Shown: positions 35,169 through 44,435, counted from the first letter of the stretch. The stretch is DNA of 64,000 bases from Streptomyces sp. NBC_00249 (GCF_026342355.1 NZ_JAPEMV010000007.1:248001-312000), one strand, 5' to 3'. Numbers and translations: made by a program. Notes: generated by a model not told the origin, from the sequence alone.

Positions 35169-36263
35169 GTGCACGACCTGCCTCCCCTGGCCCGCTTCGG
35201 CGGCCTCCTCGCGACCGACCTCCGGGACGTCACAAGCGACCCGTCCGCCCTCGACTCCACCGGGTTCTGGGCGGTGAGCGCAGACTTCGAAGGCCGGCTG
35301 GTCTGCGCGCGCTTCGGGGACATACGCCCCGACCCCGTACCGGCGCCCGTCCCCGGAGCCTGGCGCGGGCCCACCGCCGACCAGTGGTCCTCCTCGCTCG
35401 ACCGCTCCGCGTACGTCGCGGGCGTGCGCCGCATACGCGAATACATCGCGGCCGGCGAGGTCTACCAGGCCAATCTCTGCCGCGTGATGTCCGCACCGCT
35501 GCCCGATCCGGACGCCGCCGATGTCGACGCCCTCACCGCGCACCTCGCGCGCGGCAACCCCGCGCCCTACGCAGGAACGATTCGGCTGCCCGCGCACGGC
35601 GTCGAGATCGCCACCGCCTCCCCCGAGCTGTACCTCAGCCGCCACGGCCGCCACATCGAGTCCGGCCCCATCAAGGGCACCGGCCGCACCGCCGCCGACC
35701 TGCTGCCCAAGGACCACGCCGAGAACGTGATGATCGTGGACCTCGTACGCAACGACCTCGGCCGCGTCTGCGCCACCGGCTCCGTCACCGTCCCCGCACT
35801 GTGCGCCCTGGAGGAGCACCCGGGACTGGTCCACCTCGTCTCCACCGTCAGCGGAGAACTCGCCGACGGCGCGGGCTGGCCCGAACTGCTCACCGCCACC
35901 TTCCCGCCCGGCTCCGTCACCGGCGCCCCCAAATCCTCCGCCCTGCGCATCATCGAGGAGCTGGAGACCGCCCCCCGGGGCCCCTACTGCGGAGGCATCG
36001 GCTGGGTGGACGCCGACCGCGGCACCGCCGCCCTCGCCGTCGGCATCCGCACCTTCTGGATCGACCGCGAAGCCCCCGGCGGCCCCCGCCTGTGCTTCGG
36101 CACCGGCGCCGGGATCACCTGGGGCTCCGACCCCGACCGCGAATGGGCGGAGACGGAACTGAAGGCGGCCCGGCTGCTCGCGGTAGCGTCGGGAACGCAC
36201 GAGACGTCCCGGACGCACGAGGCGCACGGGACGCAGGACCTGAGTGGAGGGACCGTACGGTGA
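35169..36263 (+). CDS. pabB: Chorismate-binding enzyme, aminodeoxychorismate synthase component I
   Basis: Converts chorismate and ammonia to 4-amino-4-deoxychorismate for folate. The 364-residue protein has the chorismate-binding core: GEVYQANLCRVM, GPIKGTGRTAADL, IVDLVRNDLGRV, TFPPGSVTGAPK and GWVDADRGTAALAVGIRT. The N-terminal domain is short, since PabB proteins usually exceed 430 residues. No PabA amidotransferase is in the window. GTG 35169 is chosen, just after the tRNA promoter region. It overlaps pabC by four bases, supporting a p-aminobenzoate role over anthranilate. Confidence 0.88.
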   Translation: MHDLPPLARFGGLLATDLRDVTSDPSALDSTGFWAVSADFEGRLVCARFGDIRPDPVPAPVPGAWRGPTADQWSSSLDRSAYVAGVRRIREYIAAGEVYQANLCRVMSAPLPDPDAADVDALTAHLARGNPAPYAGTIRLPAHGVEIATASPELYLSRHGRHIESGPIKGTGRTAADLLPKDHAENVMIVDLVRNDLGRVCATGSVTVPALCALEEHPGLVHLVSTVSGELADGAGWPELLTATFPPGSVTGAPKSSALRIIEELETAPRGPYCGGIGWVDADRGTAALAVGIRTFWIDREAPGGPRLCFGTGAGITWGSDPDREWAETELKAARLLAVASGTHETSRTHEAHGTQDLSGGTVR

Positions 36264-37081
36264 GGATCTGGCTCGACGGAGCACTGCGGGACGCCGGGGA
36301 CGCCAAGGTGTCCGTGCTGGACCACGGCCTGACCGTGGGGGACGGGGTCTTCGAGACCCTCAAGGCCCAGGACGGCACGCTCTTCGCCCTCACCCGCCAC
36401 CTGGACCGGCTCACCCGCTCCGCCCGCGGCCTCGGCCTGCCCGACCCGGACCACGACGAGGTGCGCCGCGCCTGCGCCGCCGTCCTCCAGGCCAATCCGA
36501 TGCCGCTCGGCCGGCTGCGGATCACCTACACCGGCGGACTGTCCCCCCTCGGCTCCGACCGGGGAGAGACCGGCCCCACCCTGGTCGTCGCCGTGGGGGA
36601 GACCACCCGCCGCCCCGACACCACCGCCACGATCACCGTCCCCTGGGTGCGCAACGAACGCTCCCCGCTCACCGGCCTGAAGACCACCTCCTACGCGGAG
36701 AACGTGGTCGCCCTGGCGCGCGCCCACGCGGCCGGCGCCTCCGAGGCCCTGTTCGCCAACACCGTCGGGCACCTCTGCGAGGGCACCGGATCCAACGTCT
36801 TCGTCGTCCTCGACGGCGAACTCCGCACCCCGCCCGTCAGCTCCGGCTGCCTCGCCGGCATCACCCGCGCCCTGGTCGTGGAGTGGACCGGCGCCAAGGA
36901 GACCGAGCTCCCCTTCGACGCGCTGGACCGCGCCGAGGAGATCTTCCTGACCTCCACTCTGCGCGACGTACAGGCCGTCCACCGGGTCGGCGACCGCACC
37001 CTGACGGCGGCCCCCGGCCCGGTCACCGCCAAGGCGATGCGCGTCTTCGACGAGCGGGCCGCCTCCGATCTCGACCCGTGA
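36260..37081 (+). CDS. pabC: Aminodeoxychorismate lyase (class IV aminotransferase fold)
   Basis: Releases pyruvate from aminodeoxychorismate to give p-aminobenzoate. The 273-residue PLP protein has DHGLTVGDGVFETLK at the N-terminus, the PLP lysine in LKTTSYAENV (Lys141) and the GTGSNVFVVLDGELRTPP strand pair. A branched-chain or D-amino-acid aminotransferase is the alternative within the fold, but the GTGA overlap with pabB favours PabC. GTG 36260 follows GTGGAGGG. Confidence 0.85.
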   Translation: MRIWLDGALRDAGDAKVSVLDHGLTVGDGVFETLKAQDGTLFALTRHLDRLTRSARGLGLPDPDHDEVRRACAAVLQANPMPLGRLRITYTGGLSPLGSDRGETGPTLVVAVGETTRRPDTTATITVPWVRNERSPLTGLKTTSYAENVVALARAHAAGASEALFANTVGHLCEGTGSNVFVVLDGELRTPPVSSGCLAGITRALVVEWTGAKETELPFDALDRAEEIFLTSTLRDVQAVHRVGDRTLTAAPGPVTAKAMRVFDERAASDLDP

Positions 37082-37130
37082 GCGCGCACACCCGGTGGTC
37101 ACCCGGACGCGGGACGGGTAGAACTCGACG

Positions 37131-37958
37131 GTGACCACCACCCTGCGGCCCAGCGGGCCGCTCCAGCAGAGCGACGGGGGCGGGCGCTCGCGCCCCTACG
37201 AGATCCGCGTCAACAGCCGGCGCGTGGGGGCGCTGCTGATCGCCGCCGACACCCCCTTCGGGCCGACGGTCGGGGAGATCCGCGACCTCGCCGTCGACGA
37301 ACGGGACCGCCGCCGCGGCCGGGCCACCGTCGCGGCGCTCGCCGCCGAGGAGGTGCTGCGCGGCTGGGGCTGCCGCCGGATCCGGATCTCCGTACCGGCC
37401 GGCTCGCCGGGCGGCCTGCGGCTGGCCGCGGCCCTCCGGTACGCCGAGTACAGCCGCAACATGGCCAAGGACCTCCCGCAGCAGCCCCCCGCCCTCACCG
37501 CGGGCGCCGTCGGCCGCCCCATGACCGAGGCCGAGTACGAGGCCTGGGAAGCCCGCGCCCGCGCGCAGTACGCCCGCAGCTGGGTGGGCCGGGGCATGTC
37601 CCCGCAGGCCGCCGAGGCCAAGTCGAACGCCGACCACGACGCGATGCTGCCCCGGGGCCTGGCCACCCCGGGCATCGACCTCGCCGTCCTGGAGGCGGCC
37701 GGCACCCCGGTGGGCCACGTCTGGCTCGGACCCGCCGCCGACGGGAGCGGCTACGTCTACGACGTCGAGGTCGCCGAGGAACACCGGGGCCGCGGCCACG
37801 GCCGGAACCTGATGCTCCTCGCGGAACGCACGGCCGTCGCCGCGGGCCACCGCCGGCTGGCGCTCCACGTCTTCAGCGACAACACCCCGGCCCTGAGGCT
37901 GTACGAGTCCCTCGGCTACCTCCCGACGGACATCAACTACGGCAAGGACCTCGTCTAG
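37131..37958 (+). CDS. Tandem GNAT acetyltransferase
   Basis: A 275-residue protein built of two GNAT folds. The N-terminal half (EIRDLAVDERDRRRGRATVAALAAEEVLRGWG) keeps a weak acetyl-CoA motif; the C-terminal half has a full motif VYDVEVAEEHRGRGHGRNLMLLAE and LHVFSDNTPALRLYESLGYLP. In such pairs the second domain is normally catalytic and the first structural. GTG 37131 is the likely start. Substrate unknown. Convergent with the DsbA-like gene, only 5 bp apart. Confidence 0.83.
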   Translation: MTTTLRPSGPLQQSDGGGRSRPYEIRVNSRRVGALLIAADTPFGPTVGEIRDLAVDERDRRRGRATVAALAAEEVLRGWGCRRIRISVPAGSPGGLRLAAALRYAEYSRNMAKDLPQQPPALTAGAVGRPMTEAEYEAWEARARAQYARSWVGRGMSPQAAEAKSNADHDAMLPRGLATPGIDLAVLEAAGTPVGHVWLGPAADGSGYVYDVEVAEEHRGRGHGRNLMLLAERTAVAAGHRRLALHVFSDNTPALRLYESLGYLPTDINYGKDLV

Positions 37959-37963
37959 AGGGC

Positions 37964-38458
37964 CTAGGCTGCCAGCAGCCGGTCGGCGATCTCCTCGATG
38001 CGGGCGCGCAGGCCCTCCTGGCTCTTGCCGCCGTCCAGACGCTCGCCGTCGATCACGTACGTGGGGGTGCCGGTCACGCCGATGGCCTTGCCCTCGGCCT
38101 GGTCGGCGTCGACGATCAGGATGTGCCGGCCGTCGATCAGAGCGGTGTCGAACTCCTCGACGTCCAGGCCCAGTTCACGCGCCACGTCCAGCAGCACCGG
38201 CTCCCCGCGCTCGCCGAGCTCCGCCGTCCGGGCCAGCAGGGCCTCCGCGTACGGCCAGCCCTGCCCCTGCTCCACGGCCTCCTCCGCGGCCTGCGCGGCG
38301 GCGAAGGCGTGCTTGTGCTTCTCCAGGGGGAAGTGGCGCAGCCGGATGTCCAGCCGGTCGCCGTAGCGGGCCCGCAGGGCGCGTACGTCGTCCAGAGCGC
38401 TGTGGCAGTCCGGGCACTGGAGTTCGCACCAGACGTCGAGGATCACGGAATCGGTCAT
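37964..38458 (-). CDS. DsbA-family thiol oxidoreductase
   Basis: A 164-residue thioredoxin-fold protein with the active-site CPDC at residues 15-18 and the cis-proline loop GVTGTPTYVIDGERL. No signal peptide is present, so it acts in the cytosol, probably as an FrnE-like disulfide or isomerase activity. The ATG at 38458 is preferred to the upstream 38491 because the fold begins immediately (DSVILDVWCELQCPDC). Convergent with the GNAT gene. Confidence 0.85.
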   Translation of the reverse strand: MTDSVILDVWCELQCPDCHSALDDVRALRARYGDRLDIRLRHFPLEKHKHAFAAAQAAEEAVEQGQGWPYAEALLARTAELGERGEPVLLDVARELGLDVEEFDTALIDGRHILIVDADQAEGKAIGVTGTPTYVIDGERLDGGKSQEGLRARIEEIADRLLAA

Positions 38459-38637
38459 ACGGACAGTCTCCCAGCCCCCGCGCCGGGTCACCGACCGGGA
38501 CCTGGGGAGGAGGGGCGACCCCGAGATCTCCCGGAGATCCGCGCCGGGGGCGTCCCGGGCGTGGCCGCGGCGGCGATGCCCGGTGCAGGATGGATGGGGA
38601 CAGAACGCCCGCCCGTCGCCCAGCCCCGGAGGACCGC

Positions 38638-39081
38638 ATGCTCGCCGAGACCATATGTTCCGCGGTGTCCGCGGCGGGCCTGGGCATCGCCGCCGTGACC
38701 GCGTACCGCAAGCGGTTCCTGGCCGCGACCCGGATCGCCGCCTACTCGCTGGTTCCGGTCGCGCTCGTGCTGACCGGCCTGGTGGAGTGGGTGTCGGGGA
38801 TCGTCTTCAACCCGACCGTCTGGATCGGCTTCGGCCTGCTGGGCCTGGCCTGGCTGCTCTTCACCGCCACCCGGGCCGTCGAGCGCCGCGGCCTCGGCAA
38901 GGCCCCCAAGCCCCCGAAGGCGGCCAAGGGCACCCCGCAGACCGAGGCCGTCGCCCCCACCGCCTCCGCCCCCTCCCTGGGCACCGGCGAGCGGCCTTCC
39001 CCCGCACCCCGCAGCGCCCCGGCCGCCCCCGCGGACGACTTCTCCGACATCGAGGCCATCCTCAAGAAGCACGGGATCTAG
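38638..39081 (+). CDS. Small membrane protein with charged tail
   Basis: A 147-residue protein starting at ATG 38638 behind CCGGAGG. About three membrane helices (residues 5-20, 32-52, 59-77) are followed by a Lys/Pro/Ala-rich linker and the C-terminal acidic helix DDFSDIEAILKKHGI, which looks like a binding motif. No family is recognised. Divergent from the DsbA-like gene. Confidence 0.7.
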   Translation: MLAETICSAVSAAGLGIAAVTAYRKRFLAATRIAAYSLVPVALVLTGLVEWVSGIVFNPTVWIGFGLLGLAWLLFTATRAVERRGLGKAPKPPKAAKGTPQTEAVAPTASAPSLGTGERPSPAPRSAPAAPADDFSDIEAILKKHGI

Positions 39082-39233
39082 GCCGTCCAGCCCGTCACGT
39101 AGCGGATCCGGGGCCCGGCGCGCGCGAGAAGCGGCGAGGAACCACCTGAACCGGCGACAACGGGCCAACGCCCGCGCCGGTCATGGCGTGTTGGGGGCCG
39201 ATCCGCCGCGCGCTGCGCGATCATCAGCCCGAC

Positions 39234-39425
39234 ATGCTCGACACATCGCAGGGTGAGCCGACGGCTCCCGCTCCCGTCGCCGAGGCGCCCGTCTCCCGGG
39301 CCCCGCTCACCCCCGAGGGGCGCGGCTGCCTGTTCGCGCTCTCCCAGCCACCCCTGATGATCTTCCTAGCGGTGATCGGGACCCTGCTGCTGCTCGCCGC
39401 CGTGCACGACCTCTACCTGCTCTGA
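39234..39425 (+). CDS. Small single-helix membrane protein overlapping a regulator gene
   Basis: A 63-residue protein: Pro/Ala-rich N-terminus, then GRGCLFALSQPPLMIFLAVIGTLLLLAAVHDLYLL with one membrane helix. The last 60 bases overlap, on the opposite strand, the end of the CGNR regulator gene. ATG 39234 is chosen; an in-frame ATG at 39183 exists. Both overlapping frames look coding, but a shared helix cannot be excluded as an artefact. Confidence 0.55.
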   Translation: MLDTSQGEPTAPAPVAEAPVSRAPLTPEGRGCLFALSQPPLMIFLAVIGTLLLLAAVHDLYLL

Positions 39426-39992
39426 GCCCTCGGGATGCGCGTCCGCCTCCTTGCGGCGGGCCCGGTACGCCGCCACGTGCAGCCGGTTCCCGCAGGTGCG
39501 GCTGTCGCAGTAGCGCCGGGAACGGTTGCGGGACAGGTCCACGAAGGCCCGCCGGCAGTCCGGGGCCTCGCAGCGGCGCAGCCGCTCCTGCTCCCCGGAG
39601 ACGACGATGAAGGCCAGGGCCATGCCGCCGTCCGCCGCGAGGTGGTCACCGACCGAGGCGCCCGGCGCGAAGTAGTGCACGTGCCAGTCGTAGCCGTCGT
39701 GGTCGGTCAGCTGCGGGGTGGTCCCGGCCGTCGCGACCAGCTCGTTGATCAGCGAGGACGCGGCGCGCGAGTTCGGCGCCGCGAAGACCTGCGCGAACTT
39801 GCCGCGTACGGTCCGCACGCCCGCCAGATCGCGGGCGCTCAGCTCACCGACGTCGCTGATCGCGTACTCGCGGACGAAGCCGCGCAGCGTGCCGATGTCG
39901 GACAGCCCGTCCGGCTGCTCCGGCTCGGCGGCTGTGTTCACCAGCGCGACGACGACGTCGAGCGCGCGACGGGTGTCGTGGGGGATCTGCAC
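39366..39992 (-). CDS. CGNR zinc-finger protein
   Basis: A 208-residue protein. The C-terminal finger RRCEAPDCRRAFVDLSRNRSRRYCDSRTCGNRLHVAAYRARRK is the CGNR motif (two Cys pairs with Arg-rich helix), which binds nucleic acid; the N-terminal 150 residues are the ABATE domain that probably senses a ligand or stress. Members are predicted transcription regulators. GTG 39992 follows AGGGAGC. The C-terminal 20 residues (EVVHGGEQQQGPDHR) overlap the small membrane gene on the other strand. Confidence 0.88.
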   Translation of the reverse strand: MQIPHDTRRALDVVVALVNTAAEPEQPDGLSDIGTLRGFVREYAISDVGELSARDLAGVRTVRGKFAQVFAAPNSRAASSLINELVATAGTTPQLTDHDGYDWHVHYFAPGASVGDHLAADGGMALAFIVVSGEQERLRRCEAPDCRRAFVDLSRNRSRRYCDSRTCGNRLHVAAYRARRKEADAHPEGSEQVEVVHGGEQQQGPDHR

Positions 39993-40208
39993 GGGTCGCT
40001 CCCTGGAAGCCGGGCTCAGGGCGTCGGTGGCGGCCGCTGCCGACGCTGGGGGCCGACTCTAGCGGTTGCCGTCCAGGGGGTACCCAAGCGCACCGGCGCC
40101 GCCCTCGCGGGTGGCTTCCGCGAGAACAGCGCCGGTACGGCCGTATGTGGTTGTCCGGCCCGCACCGTCGCCCCGAGTCGGACGGTGTCGAGCGGTTGTA
40201 GGCCTGGC

Positions 40209-40622
40209 TCAGCTTTCGGCCAGGATGTGGGAGAGCTCCTTGTCGAGGTCGAAGTGCCGGTGTTCGGTCCCGGGTGGGACCGCGGCGTCCGTCCGCTTGA
40301 GGAACGACTCGAGTGCTCGGGCGGGTGCTTCGAGCAGCGCTTCTCCCTCCGGTGAGCTCAGGGCGATGCACACGACGCCCTGACCGTGGCTGCGGGACGG
40401 CCAGACGCGGACGTCGCCGGTACCGGTGGGCCGGTGGAGGCCCTCCGCGAGGAGATCACGGGCGAATACCCATTCGACCGTCTCCTCGGCGCCGGTGTGG
40501 AAGGTGGCGTGCACGGCGTAGGGGTCGGCCGTGTCATACCGCAGGCCCGCGGGAACAGGCAGTGAGGACTCGCTCGACACAACGAGGCGCAGGTGCAGCT
40601 CGCAGCTGACCGTGGTGTTCAT
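40209..40622 (-). CDS. ssgB: SsgB, sporulation-specific cell-division activator
   Basis: A 137-residue SsgA-like protein. It reads MNTTVSCELHLRLVVSSESS and HATFHTGAEETVEWVFARDL, closely matching the well-known SsgB of Streptomyces. SsgB recruits FtsZ to future septum sites in aerial hyphae, so this anchors the window in a sporulating streptomycete. ATG 40622 is used; the in-frame extension to 40688 lacks a ribosome site. The flanking genes are not obviously sporulation genes. Confidence 0.95.
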   Translation of the reverse strand: MNTTVSCELHLRLVVSSESSLPVPAGLRYDTADPYAVHATFHTGAEETVEWVFARDLLAEGLHRPTGTGDVRVWPSRSHGQGVVCIALSSPEGEALLEAPARALESFLKRTDAAVPPGTEHRHFDLDKELSHILAES

Positions 40623-40799
40623 AAGCGCCAGGGCCTTTCGCTCAGTGTGCGCTCGGGGATTCGCACGTCGGCGAAATCGACATGCCACCTACGGTGCCGT
40701 TGTAAACCCCTCTGACCGTTTTGCGGACCTCTGGGTCCCTCGGACGGCGGATCCAAAGCGGCATTCACGTGTGCTTCCGGCTCCGGTAGATTCGGGTCC

Positions 40800-41237
40800 A
40801 TGAATACGGGGAGTGACCACGGGGCCAACGAGTCCGCGACCACCGAGCCGGCCGCCGAAGAGACGCCGCACGTCTCGAAGGCGCCCGCCTTCATCAAGGC
40901 CAACCGCAGCCTGCACCTGAGCTGGCAGGTCGGCGTCTTCATCGTCGGCCTCGCCGTCATCGGCGCCGGCATCGCCATGCTCGTCCTGCCCGGACCGGGC
41001 TGGGTCGCGATCTTCGCGGGCCTGGCGATCTGGGCGACCGAGTTCGCCTGGGCCCACCTCGCCCTGCGCTGGACCAAGCGCAAGGTGAGCGAGGCCGCGC
41101 AGAAGGCGCTGGACCCCAAGGTCCGCCGCCGCAACATCATCCTCACCAGCACGGGCCTGGTCATCGCGGGCGCGCTGATCGGCTTCTACCTGTGGAAGTA
41201 CGGCATGACGCTGCCGTGGGACATCAAGGACCAGTAG
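40800..41237 (+). CDS. TIGR02611-type membrane protein
   Basis: A 145-residue protein with two or three membrane helices and the PGPGW segment (VLPGPGWVAIFAGLAIWATEF, near 63-82) that defines the TIGR02611/PGPGW family. N-terminal 35 residues are acidic and disordered. The second region (WTKRKVSEAAQKALDPKVRRR) is basic and cytosolic. Function is unknown; the family is common next to ssgB-type loci in actinomycetes as far as I recall. Confidence 0.82.
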   Translation: MNTGSDHGANESATTEPAAEETPHVSKAPAFIKANRSLHLSWQVGVFIVGLAVIGAGIAMLVLPGPGWVAIFAGLAIWATEFAWAHLALRWTKRKVSEAAQKALDPKVRRRNIILTSTGLVIAGALIGFYLWKYGMTLPWDIKDQ

Positions 41238-41294
41238 GCCGCCGAGGGTGGTCATGGAGCACCGCTGACATGCGGTAATGTTTGCGGTGCGTCC

Positions 41295-41366
41295 GGGCGA
41301 TTAGCTCAGTGGGAGAGCACTTCGTTCACACCGAAGGGGTCACTGGTTCGAACCCAGTATCGCCCA
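41295..41366 (+). tRNA. tRNA-Val (CAC)
   Basis: 72 nt. Acceptor GGGCGAT/ATCGCCC, anticodon loop TTCACAC with CAC, T-arm GGTTCGAACCC. CCA not encoded. Reads GUG codons, abundant in this GC-rich genome. Confidence 0.95.
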
Positions 41367-41373
41367 CCCGGAG

Positions 41374-41411
41374 CAGAGGCCCGGAGATTCGAAAGAGTCT
41401 CCGGGCCTCTG
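41374..41411 (+). terminator. Terminator after tRNA-Val
   Basis: CAGAGGCCCGGAGA (41374-41387) pairs with 41398-41411 around 10 nt, immediately after the tRNA. Confidence 0.7.
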
Positions 41412-41446
41412 TCGTACCCGTACCCGGATCCCGGACCCGCCCGCCC

Positions 41447-43777
41447 TCAGCGCAGCCGGCCGAGGGCCTCCTTCAGCCGCCGGGCGTCGCGCAGCCGCTT
41501 CTCGTACGTGGCCCCCACCACCAGCAGCAGCAGACCCGCCAGCGCCGGCGGCAGCCAGCGCGGCAGCGCACCGACCACCTGCACCACGTACGGGGCCAGC
41601 TCGTGCAGGGCCACCGCGGCGAGGGTGCCGCCACCCAGCAGCAGCGGCGCCTGGAGCCTGCGGTGCGCGCCCGCCAGCGTCAGCGCCAGGGCCGCCAGGC
41701 CCAGCAGCAGCGGGCGCAGCCAGTACGCGTCCCCCCACGCCGCGACCAGGCTCGGCAGCAGGGTCGCCCCCAGACCCGGCCCGTACGCGGCCCACGACGA
41801 GGCCCCCGGATCCCGGCGGCGCCGCGCCAGCCCCACCGCCAGCGCACCCGCCGTCACCGGCAGCGCGTACGCCTCGGGCACCGTCACCCCCGACGCGCCC
41901 AGGCGCACCCAGGCCGCCGCCACGCACAGCGCCCCGGCCGCCCAGCCCAGCCCCCGCCGCTCCGCCCGCAGCGCCGCCGCCGCGCACAGCAGCCCGTCCA
42001 GCGCGAGGACCACCGCCAGCAGCGGCCGGTCCAGGGCCGCGAGCAGCGCCGCGAGCACCCCCACGCCCGCCGCGGCGGCCTCCGCCGCCACCCGCACCCG
42101 GCCCAGCCGCGGGGCGGACCCCACCACCGCGGCCGGGACCACCAGCACCGCCACCCCCAGCCAGGCCACCGCCCACCCCGCGAGGGCCCCCAGCGCCACC
42201 ACCGAAGCCGCCGCGTACCCGACGGCCAGCGCCGCCCCGCCGGCCCGTACCGGCACCGGCGCGGGCCTGTGGGCCGCCCCCAGCGCGCAGCCGGCCCCCA
42301 GCAGCCCGAACACCGCGAAGGTGGCCGCACGCCCGTCCAGGGCGGCCAGGGACACGTCCAGGCCCCCTACAGCGGCGCACAGCCCGGCCGTGAACGCGAC
42401 ACCCCGCACCGGAGCCCGCAGCGCCACCGCCCCGGCCGCCGCCGTCACCGCCAGCTGCGCCCCCAGCACCCCCGCCACCGGCAGCCCCAGCAGCACCGGA
42501 GCCACGAACAGCCCCGCCCAGCCGCACACCACCGCCGCCACCCGCGCCGGGCCCGGCAGCACCCGGCCCTGCCACCACAGCGCCCCCGCCGCCAGCAGCA
42601 GGGCCCCCGCCAGACCCGCCCCCGGCCCGTACGGAGCGGCACCCGGCGGGGTCGTCACCGCCCACACCTCCCGCAGCACCGCCCCCCGCGACAGCAGCAG
42701 CACCAGCACCCCCGGCAGCCCCGCCACCGCCGCCAGGACCGACACTCCCACCCCGGCCCGCAGCAGCCCGCGCCGCACCGGCTCCGGCAGCACGTCCACC
42801 CGTACCGCCGCCAGCAGCGCCAGCGCCGCCGCCACCCGCACCGCCACCGCCCACCAGGAACCCGCCCCGGCCGGCACCAGCGCCCCCACCGCCGACACCC
42901 ACGCCACACCGCCCGCCAGCGCGGCCGCCGAAGCCCGCGGCTCCCGCCAGGCCACCGCCACGCCCAGCAGACCCCCCACCGCCAGCAGCAGCGCCGGACC
43001 GCCCGCCCCGGGCCCGTCCAGCGACAGCGCCAGCCCCGCCACCAGGGCCAGGCCCCCCAGCACCCCCGCCGCCACCCACGCCGGCACCCGCACCGCCCGC
43101 CGGGACACCGCGACCGCCAGCCCCGCGTCCAGCGCGGCCGTCGCCAGCAGCGCCCAGGCACCCTCCAGCGGGCCCGCCCCGCTGACGGCCGCGGCCAGCG
43201 GCAACGGCACCTGCGCCGCCAGCACCGCCGCCACCGGCGGCAGCCGCAGCCGGCCCAGCGCCGCCCCGTACCCCGCCCACAGCGCCGCCAGCACCGCGGC
43301 CGCCCCCACCGCGTACTCCCCGCCGCCGATGCCGGACAGGGCCACCGCGTGCAGCGCGTACGCGTCCAGCACCGTCAGCAGCAGCCCCACCGCCGCCACC
43401 GACTCGGCCGTCGACCGCAGCCCCCGGCGCAGCAGCACGACCGGAGCGGCCAGCGCCGCCACCGTCGGCAGGGCCAGCACCGCCGAACGCCCGGCGATCC
43501 CGAGCGAACCCCAGCCGACCAGGGTGAAGGCCAGTGCGGCCACCGCCAGCAGCACCGCACCCAACGTCAGCAGCACGCTCTGGGCACTCGGCGACGCCCC
43601 CGCCTTCCCGGCCGGAGCCGTCGGCGGCAGCAGCAGCGGCAGCGGCGGCGGGCCCTGGAGGGCGACGCGCACCAGCCAGTCCCGGCGGGCCAGCAAGTAC
43701 GCGCGCCGGGCGTCGAGTCGGGCCAGCTCGCCGTCGATGAGCGCCAGCTCTTGGGCCGGCGGCACAGGGGAGTTCAT
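41447..43777 (-). CDS. Large polytopic membrane protein (SCO7613 C-terminal type)
   Basis: A 776-residue protein. An N-terminal coiled segment (ELALIDGELARLDARRAYLLARRDWLVRVALQG) precedes about twenty short Ala/Val/Leu/Gly-rich membrane helices over residues 60-740. This matches the actinobacterial family named after SCO7613. It has no transport motif that I recognise and its function is unknown. Because the sequence is so low in complexity, all six frames are open, and several overlapping ORFs on the other strand are shadows. ATG 43777. Confidence 0.78.
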   Translation of the reverse strand: MNSPVPPAQELALIDGELARLDARRAYLLARRDWLVRVALQGPPPLPLLLPPTAPAGKAGASPSAQSVLLTLGAVLLAVAALAFTLVGWGSLGIAGRSAVLALPTVAALAAPVVLLRRGLRSTAESVAAVGLLLTVLDAYALHAVALSGIGGGEYAVGAAAVLAALWAGYGAALGRLRLPPVAAVLAAQVPLPLAAAVSGAGPLEGAWALLATAALDAGLAVAVSRRAVRVPAWVAAGVLGGLALVAGLALSLDGPGAGGPALLLAVGGLLGVAVAWREPRASAAALAGGVAWVSAVGALVPAGAGSWWAVAVRVAAALALLAAVRVDVLPEPVRRGLLRAGVGVSVLAAVAGLPGVLVLLLSRGAVLREVWAVTTPPGAAPYGPGAGLAGALLLAAGALWWQGRVLPGPARVAAVVCGWAGLFVAPVLLGLPVAGVLGAQLAVTAAAGAVALRAPVRGVAFTAGLCAAVGGLDVSLAALDGRAATFAVFGLLGAGCALGAAHRPAPVPVRAGGAALAVGYAAASVVALGALAGWAVAWLGVAVLVVPAAVVGSAPRLGRVRVAAEAAAAGVGVLAALLAALDRPLLAVVLALDGLLCAAAALRAERRGLGWAAGALCVAAAWVRLGASGVTVPEAYALPVTAGALAVGLARRRRDPGASSWAAYGPGLGATLLPSLVAAWGDAYWLRPLLLGLAALALTLAGAHRRLQAPLLLGGGTLAAVALHELAPYVVQVVGALPRWLPPALAGLLLLVVGATYEKRLRDARRLKEALGRLR

Positions 43778-43922
43778 GCTCGGAGTGTGGCGCCCGTCAC
43801 CCCGTCAGGACATGGGCGTGCGTACTCAGATCGGCCCTGAGTACGGCCGGCCCGCCACCCGGGGGAGGGGCGATGCGCCAAAGCCCCTGCGCGGCCGGTC
43901 CGACGCGGACCAGACTGGAGGC

Positions 43923-44396
43923 ATGCAGCGCTGGACGCACTACCGCTTCCGCAGCGTGTGGGACCTCGACGCCCCGCCCGCGCTCGTCTACTCCGTACTG
44001 GAGGACCCGGCCCGCTACCCCCTCTGGTGGACACAGGTCCGCCGCGTGCGGCCCGTCGACGAGCGCAGCGGCACCGCGCTGATCCGCTCCGTCCTGCCCT
44101 ACGGCATCCACGTCACCCTCACCGGCCTGCTCCGCGACCCCGCCCGGGGCGTACTGGAAGTGGCACTGCGCGGGGACATCGAAGGCTGGGCCCGCTGGAC
44201 CGTACGCCCGCGCGGCGGCCCCGGCGCCGGCCGGACCCGGGCCCTGTACGAGCAGGAGGTCGAGGTACGCGCCGCCCTGCTCCGGCGGTTCGCGGTCCCC
44301 GGGCGGCCCCTGTTCCGGCTCAACCACGCCCTGATGATGCGCGCCGGGCGGCAGGGCCTCGCGGCCCTGCTGGCGGGCCCGCCGGAAGCGGTTTGA
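43923..44396 (+). CDS. SRPBCC-fold protein
   Basis: A 157-residue protein with the START/SRPBCC pattern: WTHYRFRSVWDLDAPPALVYSVLEDPARYPLWWTQVRRVRPVD, then paired strands GIHVTLTGLLRDPARGVLEVALRG and a C-terminal long helix (RPLFRLNHALMMRAGRQGLAALL). Such proteins bind lipids or polyketides in a hydrophobic cavity. ATG 43923 has CTGGAGG upstream. Divergent from the large membrane protein and followed by a tRNA-Val gene. Confidence 0.85.
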   Translation: MQRWTHYRFRSVWDLDAPPALVYSVLEDPARYPLWWTQVRRVRPVDERSGTALIRSVLPYGIHVTLTGLLRDPARGVLEVALRGDIEGWARWTVRPRGGPGAGRTRALYEQEVEVRAALLRRFAVPGRPLFRLNHALMMRAGRQGLAALLAGPPEAV

Positions 44397-44435
44397 ACAG
44401 ACCCCGCGCCTTCTTGTATTGTTCAGTCCGTTCCC

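Noticed and set aside
40623-40799. SigH-type promoter for ssgB
   Set aside because: GTTT is present, but the GGGTA-like -10 could not be matched at the right distance.
41282-44396. Very long Arg/Gln/His or Ser/Thr/Ala-rich frames opposite the SCO7613-type gene
   Set aside because: Caused by the low-complexity Ala/Val/Gly membrane gene on the minus strand; only the last 157 codons (from 43923) are a real gene.
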